Position numbers and translations under genes: made by a program. DNA of 64,000 nt. Origin: Adiantum capillus-veneris. Lineage: Eukaryota; Streptophyta; Polypodiopsida; Polypodiales; Pteridaceae. The stretch lies in assembly GCA_014529385.2 (NCBI GenBank), contig CM043964.1:136727920-136791919 (forward strand). The letters run 5' to 3'. Position 1 is the first letter of the stretch; every line of letters starts with the position of its first letter. The notes below the pieces were generated by a model. The model made no database searches, was not told where the DNA came from, and saw only the letters and a list, made by a program, of their open reading frames with translations. Positions 23,080 to 36,129 of the stretch are shown here, piece after piece.

Positions 23080-24310
23080 TCATCAAGTTGGGAGAGGAAA
23101 TTTAGTAGCAACATTTTTGTACAGGTGAGAGCAACTTGGAAGAGGGGGTTGCATTGCACCATCAACATTGGCAGCTCCTTCAGCTTGGATTGCAGCCCAC
23201 GTTTGTGGAAGCAGCAACTTAACACCAACAATTACATCCTCCAAATGATTTCTGCATTGGATGGCAACCCATAATTGCAGAAAATGGTTTTGCAACAATA
23301 TTGGGCCATGTTGAGGACAATCCAAGAAATGATGGGACGTCCCTTCATGGCCACAGTAAGTACTCAATCACGATTCACCAAGAAGCCACACATAGGATGC
23401 CACAATATTGGGCAATGATAGAAATCTTCAATGCCAAGCCATAGATCATTGGGCACTCCTTGAATAAGTGAGGGAGGTCCTCACTATCCATTTTGTATTG
23501 TGAGCACCTATCTAGGCCAATACTTCTAGCTAGAACCTTCGCACCAATTGATAATTCTCCCCACAATACTTTCCAAGGAAAACCTTCATCCCCAGTAGCC
23601 ATTGTGGGTACGTCCATACGTTCTTCAAAATTGACACCCATCTTGATTCTAGTCATTGCTTGCTCACCATTTATTTAGGGGGGGGAACCAATCCATCTAC
23701 ACCATAATTGTGTGGTACACCTTAGTTTGCGGTTTAAGGAAATGTTTGTTCTTGGCCGCTGCCATGATTTCCAGTCAAACTTGGACTCACAAGAAGGTAG
23801 ATAGCATCTGTCTAGTCGTTCTAGAGCTCTATTGACCAACAACCTTTTAGTCCCACCTAGGTGAAACTGGGAAGCTAGTTGGCATGTTCCTTGCTAGCTT
23901 TCGTTGTCGCTGTCCCAAAACTGGGTCAATTGATGCAATCCTTTGTTATTTAGTTTGCAACTTCCCTTCAGAATGGGTTCAAATGGATGCTTCCTAACTT
24001 AGACAGCCAAGGGGACCATTGAGTTATAGAATTGTGAAAATACCTTGTTTTTTCTTCCTATTCCAAGGCCTCTGTTGCCGTATTACATTTTTGAACCAAC
24101 TCGCCCACCCTCCCAATTTCATGCCAAACCATTGCGAGGCAAGTAACTTGTCATGTCTCTCCAACCCTTTCCACTTTTAAACAAGTCTCCTTCTTTTCTA
24201 GAAGTCTTACTACCTTTGATGGGCATTGGAAACCACTTGCCTTAATAGTGACATGATTATCATGGTGACTAAAAAGTATCTTAAATTGGAAGAGGCACCA
24301 ACACACTTGG
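23080..24310 (-). pseudogene. LINE (non-LTR retrotransposon) ORF2 C-terminal fragment
   Basis: Minus-strand frames, broken by stops and shifts, encode HDKLLASQWFGMKLGGWASW and RPWNRKKKQGIF. These are followed by two Cys/His clusters of zf-RVT type: CSQYKMDSEDLPHLFKECP at about 23460-23510 and YCGHEGTSHHFLDCP near 23330. This order (end of RT, then zf-RVT) is typical of plant L1-type ORF2. The endonuclease and catalytic RT core are absent. A (CT)n(CA)n tract truncates it at its 5' side. Confidence 0.65.
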
Positions 24311-24316
24311 TGTAAA

Positions 24317-24484
<168 letters not shown>

Positions 24485-25594
24485 GTTTGGTTGATGTAGT
24501 TGACAGCTGCCCTCCTAGTTGACTACACCTTGTTGAAGCCCATTTTTTGATGTAATTAGTTTTAATTTTTTCTAGAAACCTTGTAATTGAGTTCATGTAG
24601 TTTTGATTGGAATAATATATACTTATTATTTAATTATGAACCTAAAGCCATATGAACAGGTTGTTGGTCATTTTGAAAAGCTCTAGGTATAAAGCTCAAT
24701 AGACTTGGTTTGAATACAACCATTGTAGCATTATCTTTTGATTTTTGAAGAGCTTTTGGCTATACGACTGTAAGCGGCTACTCAACTACAACTTATATTT
24801 CAATTTTCTCATGATCTGGTAAACCATATTTGATTTTGTGAAGTGCATTGTGTTCCTTGTCTCTTGTTCCTTCAGTTAAGTATAAGCATTTCAAGTTTTG
24901 TAGTGGTTTGTGACTATGCGTTTGTGAGTCTAATTTGCATATTTGAGTGCTTAAATAATTGTTTTTTGACATTTTAACCATAAGAGAGTGCTATTAGACC
25001 CCATGGTGATCTATTTAGACTTTTTTGTTGCTATTTTTTTCACCTAGACCATGATAAATCAAAATTTTGGTACCTTGCCGAACTTTGTAGACATGTACCC
25101 TTAGACCTAGTATAGCTTCCATTAAAGTTTCTCATTACATTCCGAGTTCATTTACTCAAAAAAATGTCATGATGACCTAGAGCAAAGAGATAGGACATAG
25201 ACTGATTTTTAGATCAGTGAGTAACAGTTTGCTTCTTGAGGTTGACACCCTCAAAAAGTCTATGTGCCCCATCCGAATCAATTCTCTAAGGATTGACATT
25301 ATGTTATTGCTAGATAGTTATGCTACAAACATCCATAGTGGCGACCTGCTAACATTGGCACCATTGTCGAGGAATAATACTTAGGTGGTGAGTAACCTTT
25401 TTCAAAGATTTTGTTATCCCATTCCATTTACTCCTTAGCAGTGAAGCAGCTAGACCTAGGTTTAGTGGTTGGTACAGTTTAGAGTCAAGGGACCGGCTAG
25501 ATCTACTCTTAAGGGGCAAAGAGAGTTGTGAGTGAGATACTAAAAGCATTTCCTTCTTTAAATTTCTCAATTCTTTGAAAGTATTGTTCCATCT

Positions 25595-25842
25595 TGTCAT
25601 TCGGCTTTTAATTTGCACAATTTTGTTCATTTTTGTTCCTATTTTCTTTTTGATACTTAGGAGTAAAGTAAGTAGAAACTATCCCCATCAAATTTGGGAT
25701 GAAAGATCAGGGCAAAATTGTCATTCGGCTTTTAATTTGCATAATTTTGTTCATTTTTGTTCCTATTTTCTTTTTGATACTTAGGAGTAAAGTAAGTAGA
25801 AACTATCCCCATCAAATTTGGGATGAAAGATCAGGGCAAAAA
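25595..25842 (+). repeat. 124-bp tandem duplication
   Basis: TGTCATTCGGCTTTTAATTT begins at 25595 and again at 25719. The two copies are nearly identical (CACAA versus CATAA is one visible difference). Confidence 0.95.
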
Positions 25843-25989
25843 TTGCTAAACATCATATTTTAGCAGAAAAGACCATAACTCTAAAATTTAGAAAACTTGA
25901 TATTAAGAGCTAAAAGGCAGATCAAAACTCAAAAAGTTGGTGACCAAGGGCATTAGAAAACTCATAGGAAGCAAACTAACAAGTTCATC

Positions 25990-27560
25990 CCAATCTGTGG
26001 TGGAACATGGATTGCAATCCATGTACCTTAGAGACAATTTGAGTTAAAATTGAAACCATCAAATACAGATTGCTTCCAAGCAACTGAAACCATAATTTTG
26101 GGTCAAATTGAAACTAAAATCACACTCAACACGAGGAGATTGGAGAAAAATCACCAGAAGTTATTCAAACTGGCCATATTTAGATATTTTCAACTTTTAA
26201 CGATCCAAACTCAAAAAGTTTCAGAAAATAGCTTCCAAACAGCACTGACAACCAGCTAACTAAGTCTCACGTCTAGATGAGATCAAACATGGATCGCGAT
26301 CCATGTATCTTTTTATAGTTTTTGGCTGAAATTTGAGTAGAAGGTAGCTGAAACTATTTGAGACACTTTTTTCAAAAGGCATATTGGCAAAAAAAAGTTG
26401 AAAAAAGTGATCAAAAGGCCAAAAACAGAAAATAGTCAAAAATCGCAAAGCAGGCCCAGAAATTCAAATTTTGGTTGGTGAAAACTGATCCAAATCCAAA
26501 ACGATTTTGGGGATAGACTATAGACATCAAAAACCAATCAGCTAGCCAATATCAATCCAGAAGTGATGGAACAAGGATCATGATCTATGTCTGCCATCTG
26601 AATTTTGGGGTAGAGACTTTATCAGCCTCTGTAACGGAGACCATTGTAAACCTAACTCCCTAAAGCAAGGTAGACAAAAGAATCCAAAAGTAAGACCAAA
26701 AGAGCCAAAAACACTTCCAAGTGTAAAACTACAAAGTAGACCTAGGGTTTGACTTTTAGTTGACCTAATCAAGTCCAAATTGTTAGGAAATATGATGTAG
26801 CTAAGTAGATAATTGAGTAGTTTACTTAATGGAGAGAGATAATTTTCACACATAAGAGATTATAGAGTAGAGAGAGAGAGCACACACAATATACGTGGTT
26901 CACCCAATGTGGGCTACGTCCATGGGAAAGCAGCCACTCAATGGCTTTAGTACTTCAAAACAAGAAGTAGTTTACAAAGGGATTATACCCTTTTGGAGCT
27001 CCCACCTTGCTTCACTCTCACCACCTCACATCAACTTCACAATGCACCACAATGCTTCACAATACATTTTTGTATGTAGAAGAGGCCTCCTTTTATAGGC
27101 CAAAAGGCTGCCCTCTCTCATGAGAGGTAGCCGTGTGTAGCTGCCCTTGTGTAGACAAGTCCAAATTGAACCCTCCAATCCACCCATGTGTGGCCGCCCT
27201 TGAGAAGACAAGTCCGCCTTTGAAATTGGCCACGGCCAAATGACCGGCCGTTTTTTGACCACTTTTCGACCGCCGGACGGTCATAAATTTTCAGCGAAAA
27301 GGAATATTCCAATGGACGTGAAAATTTTGGCTTCCTACGAGTGATTTTTCTTGACGCACAATGGCTCCTCCTCATAAGGGGGACCTTACAAATGTGCATT
27401 TTTAACACAAAAAATTACAAGGGGTAAATCAAGCTCCATACTTAACACAAACCAACAAAAAGTATATAATTGGGATCAAGGTACCAAGAGCAATCTTTGT
27501 GTCAAATTTCATCACATTTTGTCACTAAGATATATGGATCAACATCCATGTTCCCTTGTC
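25990..27560. repeat. ~283-bp repeat with a palindrome in each unit, split by a solo LTR
   Basis: Palindromes are centred at 26014 (CATGGATTGCAATCCATG, perfect), 26296 (CATGGATCGCGATCCATG, perfect), 26580 (core GATCATGATC) and 27541 (ATGGAT-CAAC-ATCCAT). Removing the 667-bp LTR and its 5-bp duplication gives spacings of 282, 284 and about 289. Sequence around them (GGAACATGGAT, ATGTACCTT, AAATTTGAG, CAGCTAACTAA) also recurs weakly. No ORF is present. Confidence 0.7.
26781..27447 (-). mobile_element. solo LTR (copia-like, 667 bp)
   Basis: The + strand sequence starts TGTTAGGAAATATGATGTAG and ends CCATACTTAACA. Read on the minus strand this is a TGTTAAGTATGG...CCTAACA LTR. Its minus-strand start matches the LTR start at 28282, just downstream of the Tork-like pol fragment. 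Flanking bases are CAAAT and CAAAC, a near-perfect 5-bp target duplication. No primer-binding site or coding region adjoins it, so it is a solo LTR. Confidence 0.75.
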
Positions 27561-28149
27561 AGACAGACTAAGACCATATTTGTACCATAGCTGGAACTAG
27601 TCACAAGGAGCATAGTGGTCTGCTCAAAATTGAATTTGGATTGGATTCTACAAGCTAAAAAATATGTTTTGTGCCAAAAGCACAATAGTTTTTGTCAATT
27701 CAAAGATTTTGACTAATACAGTGACTATAAACTAACACCCACCAAGTGTTTTTTATACAGATTGCAAGGGCTAGAGCATAGCAGCTTGACGAGATTTTGA
27801 TTCAAGGATTTGGAAGCAACCAAAGATGTAACAGGTCAAGATTTTGCAAGTGTGAATTTCTTTGATGTATTTGAGATTGGGTAGATTATAATAGAGTAGA
27901 AACCCTATTGTAGGAGACCAGGTTAGCCATATTTCCACAAAAGAGAATGTGACTCAGGGACCATTCCCTACCTTAGAAACAATCTAGAAGAAAGTCTAAC
28001 GACACTTCATCAAAACGATCTTACACCTACGTTGAGGGATATGAAAGTGTGATTTTCAAAGAGGGAACGAACATGGGAGCAAGACCATCCCAACTAGCAC
28101 CAACCATGAAATTGTTGCACTTGAAATACCAGTTTGAAATTACGAGACT

Positions 28150-28282
28150 GGCCGTGAAAATTTTGGTTCCGGCGAGTGATATTTCTTCACGCACAATGGC
28201 TTCTCCTCATAACGGGGGCCTTACAAATGTGCATTTTTAACACAAAAAATTACAAAGGGTAAATCAGGCTCCATACTTAACA
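28150..28282 (-). mobile_element. truncated LTR of the Tork-like copia element
   Basis: The minus-strand start TGTTAAGTATGGAGCCTGAT is preceded by the polypurine tract AAGTGGGAGAT (plus-strand ATCTCCCACTT, 28283-28293). The first ~130 bases match the solo LTR at 27447 downward, then the LTR is cut near 28150. 27560-28149 has no clear gene. Confidence 0.7.
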
Positions 28283-28289
28283 ATCTCCC

Positions 28290-29215
28290 ACTTGGAGACT
28301 GGTCTCCAAACCAAACCTGTGACTGCTTTCCATCCTGGCTTCTTATCCTTGAATGCCGATTGAAGATGAGCAAAAGCTCAACTTCTCCTTGTTGACCACC
28401 TTTGTAAACATGTCTGTAGGATTTTCACTTGGATGCACCTTTCGTAGCTTTAGCTGTCCCTCTTAGTGTGCAAATGAAGTGATATCTCACCTCAATGTGC
28501 TTTGTCCTTGAATGAAAGGCTGAGTTCTTTGCAAGATGGATAGCACTTTAGCTATCATTGTACAAGACAAAATTGTCTCGTTTGAATCCAAGCTCTTCTA
28601 AGAAGAATCTATGAAGCCATAGAATTTCTTTGCTTGCCTCGGTCATTGCTTCATACTCTACTTCCGTGGTAGAAAGTGAGACCACTTTCTGCAGCTTTGA
28701 AGCCCAGCTTACTTGTGCCTCCAAACGTGAAGACATAGCCAGTAGTGCTCCTTTGAGTATCTTTGTCACCTACCATATCTGCATCAACATACCCTTGAAG
28801 AAAAATATCATCTCCTCCAAAATACAAAGCATTTGTTGTTGTCCCTTTTAGATACCTAAGTATCCACTTCACAACTTGCCAAATGCTCTTTACCTGGGTT
28901 GTCCGTGAACCTACTTACAACTCCCACTGCATGTTGGCCTGTTCAGACCATAGAATACATAAGAGAACCTACCACTGTAGCATATGGAACTTTAGACATA
29001 TAGGCTATGTCCTCTTCTGTCTTTGGACACATATCCTTGGTTAGTTTAAAGTGAACAACCAAAAATGTAGAAATAGTTTTTGCATTTTTCATTGCAAACC
29101 TTTCTAGTACCTTCTTGATGTAATCTTCTTGAGATAGCTTTATTGTCTTCTTCGTCCTATCCCTTGATATCTTCATACCAAGTGGATCCAAAATTGAGCC
29201 AACAATTTTGATCAA
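28290..29215 (-). pseudogene. Ty1/copia pol fragment: RT end and RNase H, Tork-like
   Basis: Minus-strand order is RT palm/thumb at 29215-28943 (KISRDRTKKTIKLSQEDYIK, MSKVPYATVVGSLMYSM), then RYLKGTT...GYVDADMVGDKDTQRSTTGY, then the RNase H part EVEYEAMTEASKEILWLHRF to 28548. Several frame changes break it. The motif wording (SKVPYA-VGSLMY; STTGYVF) is that of the Tork/TNT1 branch. Gag, protease and integrase are absent. Confidence 0.85.
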
Positions 29216-29229
29216 TGTGGTGATGAGAG

Positions 29230-30795
29230 CTCAAGCTTAAGAAGCTACAAAAAACATACCGGTCGAGGATGAACAAAAACTGCCAATTCAAACAAAATTT
29301 GAAAGTTGTATGGTAAGGACTCAAATCAAATCTTGGAAATCTAAAAGAGATAAAATGAAATCAAAAAGGCTAAAAGAGAAAACTGCCTTAGAGATAGAGT
29401 TGCAACAAACCAAGAGTAGCTTAAACATGAAAAGAAAACAAGCAACGGGCAAAAGGGAGCGGTGTCTTCCAAAGTATTATCAACAGGTTTAATACTAAGG
29501 GAAAATTTTCTAGAACCCTTAGAGGTTCTATTGCATGCTTACAAGGTTACACTAAAAACCAACCAGACATTGGAACAAAGATGGTTGACATATCTATATC
29601 TCGAGGTTGAAAAACATAGATTAGAAATGTGCAAAAGGCTCATACGGACTTCTCAAGCTGTAATGGAGCCAAAAAACTAAGCATCCCTAAACAAGAAGTG
29701 TTAATCCACCAAAGCAAAAGGGAAATTGTGCACAAGGAAAACAAAATGATTGATCAAATGAAGCTTGAAATTGAAACACCACTAGACACAAGGGTAGTGG
29801 ATAATACCATTGATGACGCTAAGTCACAAGTGATGATGCCCAACCCAAAAGTGGAAGAGCCATGGCCACAAGCCTTATGGGAGACAATAGAGAATGAAAC
29901 TTTTGCACCTAGCACAGAGATCAATATGGATCATGAGTTATACCCTAAAGATATACAATCTTTGTATGACAATGTAAGAATAGAAGTATCTACAGAGAGA
30001 AAACTTGAAACATTGAAGAATTTACCGTCTTTCAGAAGAGAGCATGAAAAAAAATCAAAATTCAAGGTAGTTCTTTCTCAATGGAGACAAATTCCAAAGA
30101 TGATGAACACTAAAATTTTTCATGAACTAATGTGGACTCCTATACAATGTATGATATCTCTTTTATAGTGGTTATAGATTAGACCCCATCTATGGGGAGA
30201 AGTGGGTAAAACCTTGGAGAAGATGGGGCTGAAAATTCCTCATCAAGACATCCCCTTGAACAAATGGGTTAAAAAACACGAGAGAAACCCAAGGCTAAAC
30301 CAATACTTATCAACAAGGTAGGTGATTACTGCGAAGGAGAAGAGGAAAATAACACCTTCCGATTGGAGCACAAAGGGGTCAAAACAATTGCTATACTTGA
30401 TAGTGGGGCTGGAGTGGCCATATCTATAAAAGAAATGTGGAATAAATTGGGGGACCAGCTCTCAAAAAAACACGAATGAAACTACAACTTGCGAATTGGA
30501 TACATAGAGAGCCTAGTGGTCCAAATCATAGTGTCTTCATGTAGAATAGAAAATGCGCATACCTTTTCCATAGTATGTTTTGACAAAAGCAACAACTTTG
30601 ATGTCATTTTGGAGAGACCATTCATGCGTCAACTTAACATGGTGCAAGATTGGGGCTACGACCATATCTATTTGCGGCACAAAGAGGTTACAACAAGGAC
30701 CAACATCAAGGACCATAACTACAGAGATGTTAGTCAAACTCCTATAGAGGAATTTGACTTAAAAAAATTCAACAAAAAAGAAATGTGTGCATGAT
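29230..30795 (+). pseudogene. Ty3/gypsy gag end and aspartic protease
   Basis: A Lys/Glu-rich, coiled frame (29310-30168) leads to a protease segment. The catalytic AILDSGAGVAIS lies at about 30385-30420. The body 30489-30794 has FSIVCFDKSNNFDVILERPF and DWGYDHIYLRHKE, the usual flap/ILGRPF end of gypsy proteases. Stops and a frame change separate the pieces. No RT follows directly, because the + strand RT fragment resumes at 37.8 kb beyond a nested copia element. 30796-31090 is non-coding spacer. Confidence 0.7.
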
Positions 30796-31090
30796 TACAA
30801 GCCAAATCATATCTTTAGATGGGTGGAGCATCCAAATGTGAGAGCTTGATTATAACCATATTCGGTCTACATATTATCCACGATAATGCTAAGCACACTA
30901 TGTTGCTCTAACAACCCCCCATCAACTGAAGCATTACCAACTTTTTCCAAAGATTCCCCGGTCACCATAAGTGTTTACATTGGTGAAGGCACCACATTTA
31001 ACATACATACCAACCAAGGCATTTCTAAGCACAATATGTTGTGCCAATAGCCCCAATTGACAATCTCAACGTGAATTCTCTCGCCCTTGT

Positions 31091-31315
31091 TGTTACCATA
31101 TACATGTGGTAGTGATGTGTGTGAACACACTAGGATCGCCGGGGCATTTTTTCCCTCTTTAGGAGGTTTTTTCCCCCGTGCATTGCATATACGCCCATCA
31201 CTAGGGCTATCTATCTTTCCATTGCACACCAAGTAACACACTCTCTATTGTGTGCCTTGAGCTTCCTTTGTCTTCTCCAAGCTGTGTGTGTTTCTCTGCA
31301 ACCCTAATTCCAACA
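31091..31315 (+). repeat. 5' LTR of the copia element
   Basis: TGTTACC...CAACA, 225 bp, followed by the primer-binding site. It contains GTGTGAACACAC, a 12-bp palindrome, near its start. Confidence 0.95.
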
Positions 31316-31317
31316 AT

Positions 31318-31329
31318 TGGTATCAGAGC
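31318..31329 (+). promoter_or_regulatory. primer-binding site, initiator tRNA-Met
   Basis: TGGTATCAGAGC, a perfect match to the standard plant initiator tRNA-Met primer site, two bases after the LTR. Confidence 0.97.
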
Positions 31330-31678
31330 AGGTCACGTCCTCCCGGGCTTAGTCGCCAGCTACTCCAGCACACGCCTGGTCACTTTCTCCGATTTCAGTG
31401 AGCTTTGGCGAGTGTTCGCAGGTCGACAAATATTTTGGGAGAGCTCTACGAGCCTTGGTCTGCTCAGAATTTTGATTTGGGCTCATTTCGGCCTCCGTTT
31501 CCACTACAGGCAGTACTGCACAGGCTATTTCGTCATTTTGTGCAGATTTTCTGTTAGTGCCGTTTTTTGCATAACAGGTGCCTTATAGTCTTCTATGGTT
31601 TGTGCTATATAGCACAGGTTGTTCCCGCTCCATTTCTCCTATTTTCGGGCAGTTTTCACATCAGGTGCAGCATTTACC

Positions 31679-34600
31679 ATGGCTGACAACAACAACACAG
31701 ATGTGTTCAAGATGTTTGCTGCTGAGGACAGGTTGGATGGGGACAACTACCCTATGTGGGCTTATATGATGCAACATGTTCTTGTGTCAAAAGGTGTCTG
31801 GAACATTGTGCAGGGCATTGATGTACGTCCTAGTTCTGAGGATGTAGGCGATGTTGAGGATGTTGCAGGTCTTGCTGCAAGGATTGCAGCTGTTAGAGTT
31901 GTTTTGCCTACGGTAGAACAAGCTCGTTGGGATGTTAAGGATGCGCAGGCTCATGCATTGATTGCGTTGTCTATAAAGCGCACCATTATTCCTCACATCC
32001 ATTCAGCAAAATCTGCAAAACAGGCTTGGGATATTCTAGCAGGTCTTTATGCAAGCCGCAATGAGGCTAAAATTGCTTTGCTGCGTAAAGAGCTGGAGTC
32101 GAAGATTATGCATGAGGAAGATGATATGGACACTTTCCTTGCTAGTGTCAAGGATATCAATGAGCAGCTTATTTCTGCAGGTGAAGTCATTTCAGACAGT
32201 TCCCTTGTGCAGACTGTTCTTGATGCCTTACCAGATTTCTACCAGACTTTTGCTAGTACTTGGAGACGGATGACCCAAGGAAATCCTGAAGTTGTCAAGT
32301 TTGATGCATTATGCACATTGCTATTGCAAGAGTCACTTTCTAGAAAAAACAGGACTAGGCAGCGTGCAATTGAACAGGCTTTTATTGCTTCTCAAAGAAA
32401 GGGTGGTAACAGTAATGCAGCCACTTCTTATGGTTCTGCTGCGAGTGGCAAAAAATTCTTTTCCTAATGCTTCTGGTGGCAGCACTTCGTCTGGAAATTC
32501 TGGTGATAAGGGCAAAAAGAAGATGCGTTGCCATTATTGTAAAGCCAATGATCACTTGATCAAGTCGTGTCCTAAGTTGAAGGCCAAAGAGGCTAAGAAG
32601 AAAGAGGGTGGTTCCACTGCAAATGTTGGTTCCACTACAAATGCAGCCATTGTTGAGTCTTCTGTAAAAGGAGACTTTGATGCTGATGTTGATGCAGAAT
32701 GCGCTTTTAGCGCAGAGTGCACTTACAATCCTGCTGTCCATGATGCATGCTTGTCAGTTGCTGCAGATTCACATGTGTGGTATTTCGATAGTGGTGCTAC
32801 AAAGCACATTACCTCACATCGTGAATTGTTTACCTCTCTCGAGTCTGTCCCTCATGGGAATTCAGTCACTTGTGCCAACAACGCCTCTTATCCAGTTCAG
32901 GGAGTTGGAAAGATTGTGCTCACTGCTGCTAATGGCAGTTCCTTCACACTTGTTGATGCACTTTATGTACCTGGGATCAAGAAGAATCTCTTGTCTGTAT
33001 CCGCACTTGCTAGACTTGGACTTGTAGTCAAATTTGTGGATGACAGATGTACAGTTCATGATCTTAGTTTTGGTGATGAAATTGTTGCATCTGGGCTTTT
33101 GTACCGTGGGCTGTATAAGCTCACTTTGTATGACAAGTGTGGAAAAAATTTTGCAAATGCTGTTGCAGATTCAAGGGCTATTTCAGATGCAAAACTTTGG
33201 CATGCACGTTTTGGTCATCTGAATTTTGCCAGTTTGCTGCGTTTGCAGAAATCTGATATGGTTGCTTCTTTGCCACCTCTTGAAGCACCTGTCAAACATG
33301 TTTGTGAAGGCTGTATTCTAGGTAAAATGCAGCGTTCTAAGTTTCCAAAGGATGGTTCAGTTAGGGCCACATGCAGGTTGCATCTTGTGCAAAGTGATGT
33401 TTGTGGGCCCATGCAAACTCCGTCCTTGGGCAATTACCTGTACTTCGTGACTTTCATTGATGATTACTCCAGGCATGCATGGGTATTTCCACTTAAAGCG
33501 AAGTCCGAAGTTTTTATGTGCTTCAAACAATTTTTGGCTATGGCTGAAAATGTCTCAAAATGTCCTATGGGCACCCTCCGTTCCGATCGAGGGGGGGAGT
33601 ACATGTCTCATGAATTTAATGCATTTCTGGCTAGTCGTGGGATAAAACACCAATGTACAGTGCCTTATACACCTCAGTAAAATGGTGTTGCTGAGAGGAA
33701 AAATAGGTCACTAACGGAAATGGCACGATGTATGGTCAAAAGTCAAGCTTTGCCGCATTCTTTTTGGCTTGAGGCCATCATGTGTGCCACTTATGTACTT
33801 AACAGGTGTCCTACGAAAGCTTTGCAGTCTATTACTCCATATGAAGCATGGCATGATAGAAAGCCTTCTATTGAGCACATGCGTGTTTTTGGCTGTTTGG
33901 CATATGCTTTGGTGCCACAAGTGCAGCGCAGAAAATTGGATGATAAGGCTGTCAAATGTATTTTTGTTGGTTATAGTGCTGAAAGCAAAGGTTACAGGTT
34001 GTATCATCCGCAAACAAAACGTATTCTGGTTTCACGGGATGTAGTGTTTGTGGAAGATTCTGTTCAGCCCTTGCTGTCATGTACTAGAGACAGTAATGTA
34101 AGCTCACAGGACATTTATGACACGGGATGTAGTGTTTGTGGAAGATTCTGTTCAGCCCTTGCTGTCATGTACTAGAGACAGTAATGTAAGCTCACAGGAC
34201 ATTTATGACACTTTGTTGCCTCTTTTCAGTGGTGAAAATACGAATGTAAGTTCCAATGAGGCAAATGTACAGCCTATGGGGGTTTCTGAAAATGTTTTAG
34301 ACCAACATATTACTGATGCAGATGTACATGATGTACTTGATGAGGAAAGGGCTGAAAATGAGCAGGCTAGAGGTATGCCAAAATGGCTCGTGCACACTTT
34401 GCTTGAAAGTAAATTGGATGCACCTTTGTCTAGTCATACTCGTTCAGGCTCTCGCCATGCATCTTATGCATCAGATTGTTATGCTTTGGCTGTGTCTAGT
34501 TTACATGATGTTGAGGAGCCTCTGTCTTTTGATGAAGCACAGAATTCAAAAAATTGGATGGCTGCCATGCAATCAGAATATGATGCACTTATAGAGAATG

Positions 34601-36054
34601 ACACATGGACTTTATGTGATTTGCCTCCTGGCAAAAAGGCCATTGGTACGAAGTGGGTTTACAAGTTGAAACGCAAGCCGGATGGTGAGATCGATCGCCA
34701 TAAGGCTCGACTTGTTGCAAAGGGTTATGCACAACAAAAAGGCATAGATTATGAAGAGACTTTTGCTCCCACTTGTCGTATGACTACTGTGCGTTTTCTA
34801 TGTGCATTGGCAGCTCATTTTGGTTGGGATGTACATCAATCAGACATTGTTACTGCTTTCTTGAATGGTGACATATTTGAGGAAGTTTATGTAACGCAGC
34901 CTCGCGGTTTTGTCATAAAAGGACAAGAGGACAAAGTGTGCAGATGTAAGAAGGCTTTGTATGGGTTGAGTCAATCTCCTCGTGCTTGGTATGAGAAAGC
35001 TGACACTCATTTGGTTAAACAAGGCTTTCGTAATAGTCCAGCAGAAAGCACATTGTATGTAAAGCGTGAGGATGATGTATTTCTCATTGTGGTTCTTTAT
35101 GTTGATGATTTGCTGATCACTGGACCAAATGAGAGACATATTGCTGAATTTAAGGCTGATTTGAATGCTACTTTCAAGATGAAAGATTTGGGGCTGTTGC
35201 ATCATTACTTGGGTATACAGTTTAAGCAGTGTGATGGTGGTATTGCCTTGTGTCAGAAAAGTTACATAGAGACATTGCTATGTAAGTTTGGACTTGAGGA
35301 TTGCAAACCTATTGCCACTCCCATGGAAACAGGTTTGAAGTTGAGTCTACATGATGCTAGCGATCCTGCTGATGTCACTCTTTACCAAACTGCTGCTGGC
35401 TGCCTCATTTATGTATGCAACACGAGGCTAGATATTCAGTTTGTAGTCTCGCAGGTCAGCAGATTTTTGCATAGCCCAGGGTCTAAGCATTGGCAGGCTG
35501 TCAAGAGGATTTTCCGCTACCTTAGTGGCACTTTACATCTTGGCTTGTTTTATCCCAAGGGGGGATCATTGCCGCCAGACTTACATGCTTTTTCGGACTC
35601 AGATTGGGCTGGTTGTTTTGACACGCGAGTGTCCACAAGTGGTTTTTGTTTCATGCTTGGCAGTTCATGCATATCATGGTTGAGCAAGAAGCAACCTACT
35701 GTGGCCACTTCGAGTTGTGAGGCTGAGTACAGGGCAGTCTTCACAGCTACGGTTGAGTGTGTATGGCTCAGACGCCTTATGGCTGATTTGGGTGTTGGAT
35801 AGGACACTGCCAACACTATCTACACTGACAGTCAGAGCCCATTGGCAGTTGCGAGGAGCCCAGTTTTTCATGCTCGCACAAAGCACATTGAGGTGCATTA
35901 CCACTATGTCAGGGAGAGGCTCTCAGCAGGAGAGATCAGCTTGGCTTATGTGCCAACACAGGACAAGCTTGCAGATCTTTTCACAAAGGCATTGTCTCGT
36001 GAGAATCTTGAAGCTTTCCGCAAAGCTTTGGGCTTACTCCCCTTTGTGGACTGA
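31679..36054 (+). pseudogene. copia gag-pol, four breaks
   Basis: Gag begins MADNNNTDVFKMF at 31679. In order: gag body; zinc knuckle CHYCKANDHLIKSC (32529-32570, canonical CCHC); protease DSGA near 32787; pre-integrase HH-CC (HARFGHLNF, CEGC) at 33200-33330; integrase core DDYSRHAW and SDRGGEY; RT (GTKWVYKLKR at 34650, YVDDLLITG at 35099); RNase H (SDSDWAGCFDTR at 35598, YTDSQS near 35823). Breaks: a frame change at an A6 run (32450-32455), TAA at 33678-33680 in integrase, an 88-bp tandem duplication (34033-34208) that shifts frame, and TAG at 35800-35802 in RNase H. Such elements encode one polyprotein, so these breaks make the copy non-autonomous; it could still be moved by a relative. Confidence 0.93.
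34033..34208 (+). repeat. 88-bp tandem duplication inside pol
   Basis: CACGGGATGTAGTGTTTGTG starts at 34033 and again at 34121, and I see no mismatch between copies. 88 is not a multiple of three, so the duplication changes frame between integrase and RT. A CAC repeat at the junction suggests slippage. Confidence 0.95.
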
Positions 36055-36118
36055 TCCTGTCCTTAGGGCATGGCACTTCCCTTTACTCATGTACCAGCTC
36101 TCATTCACCGCATCACTC

Positions 36119-36129
36119 CAGGGGGGATT
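36119..36129 (+). promoter_or_regulatory. polypurine tract of the copia element
   Basis: CAGGGGGGATT directly before the 3' LTR: the expected plus-strand primer. Confidence 0.85.

Noticed and set aside
31679-36054. Working copia polyprotein
   Set aside because: A frameshift, two stops and a frame-shifting duplication interrupt it.
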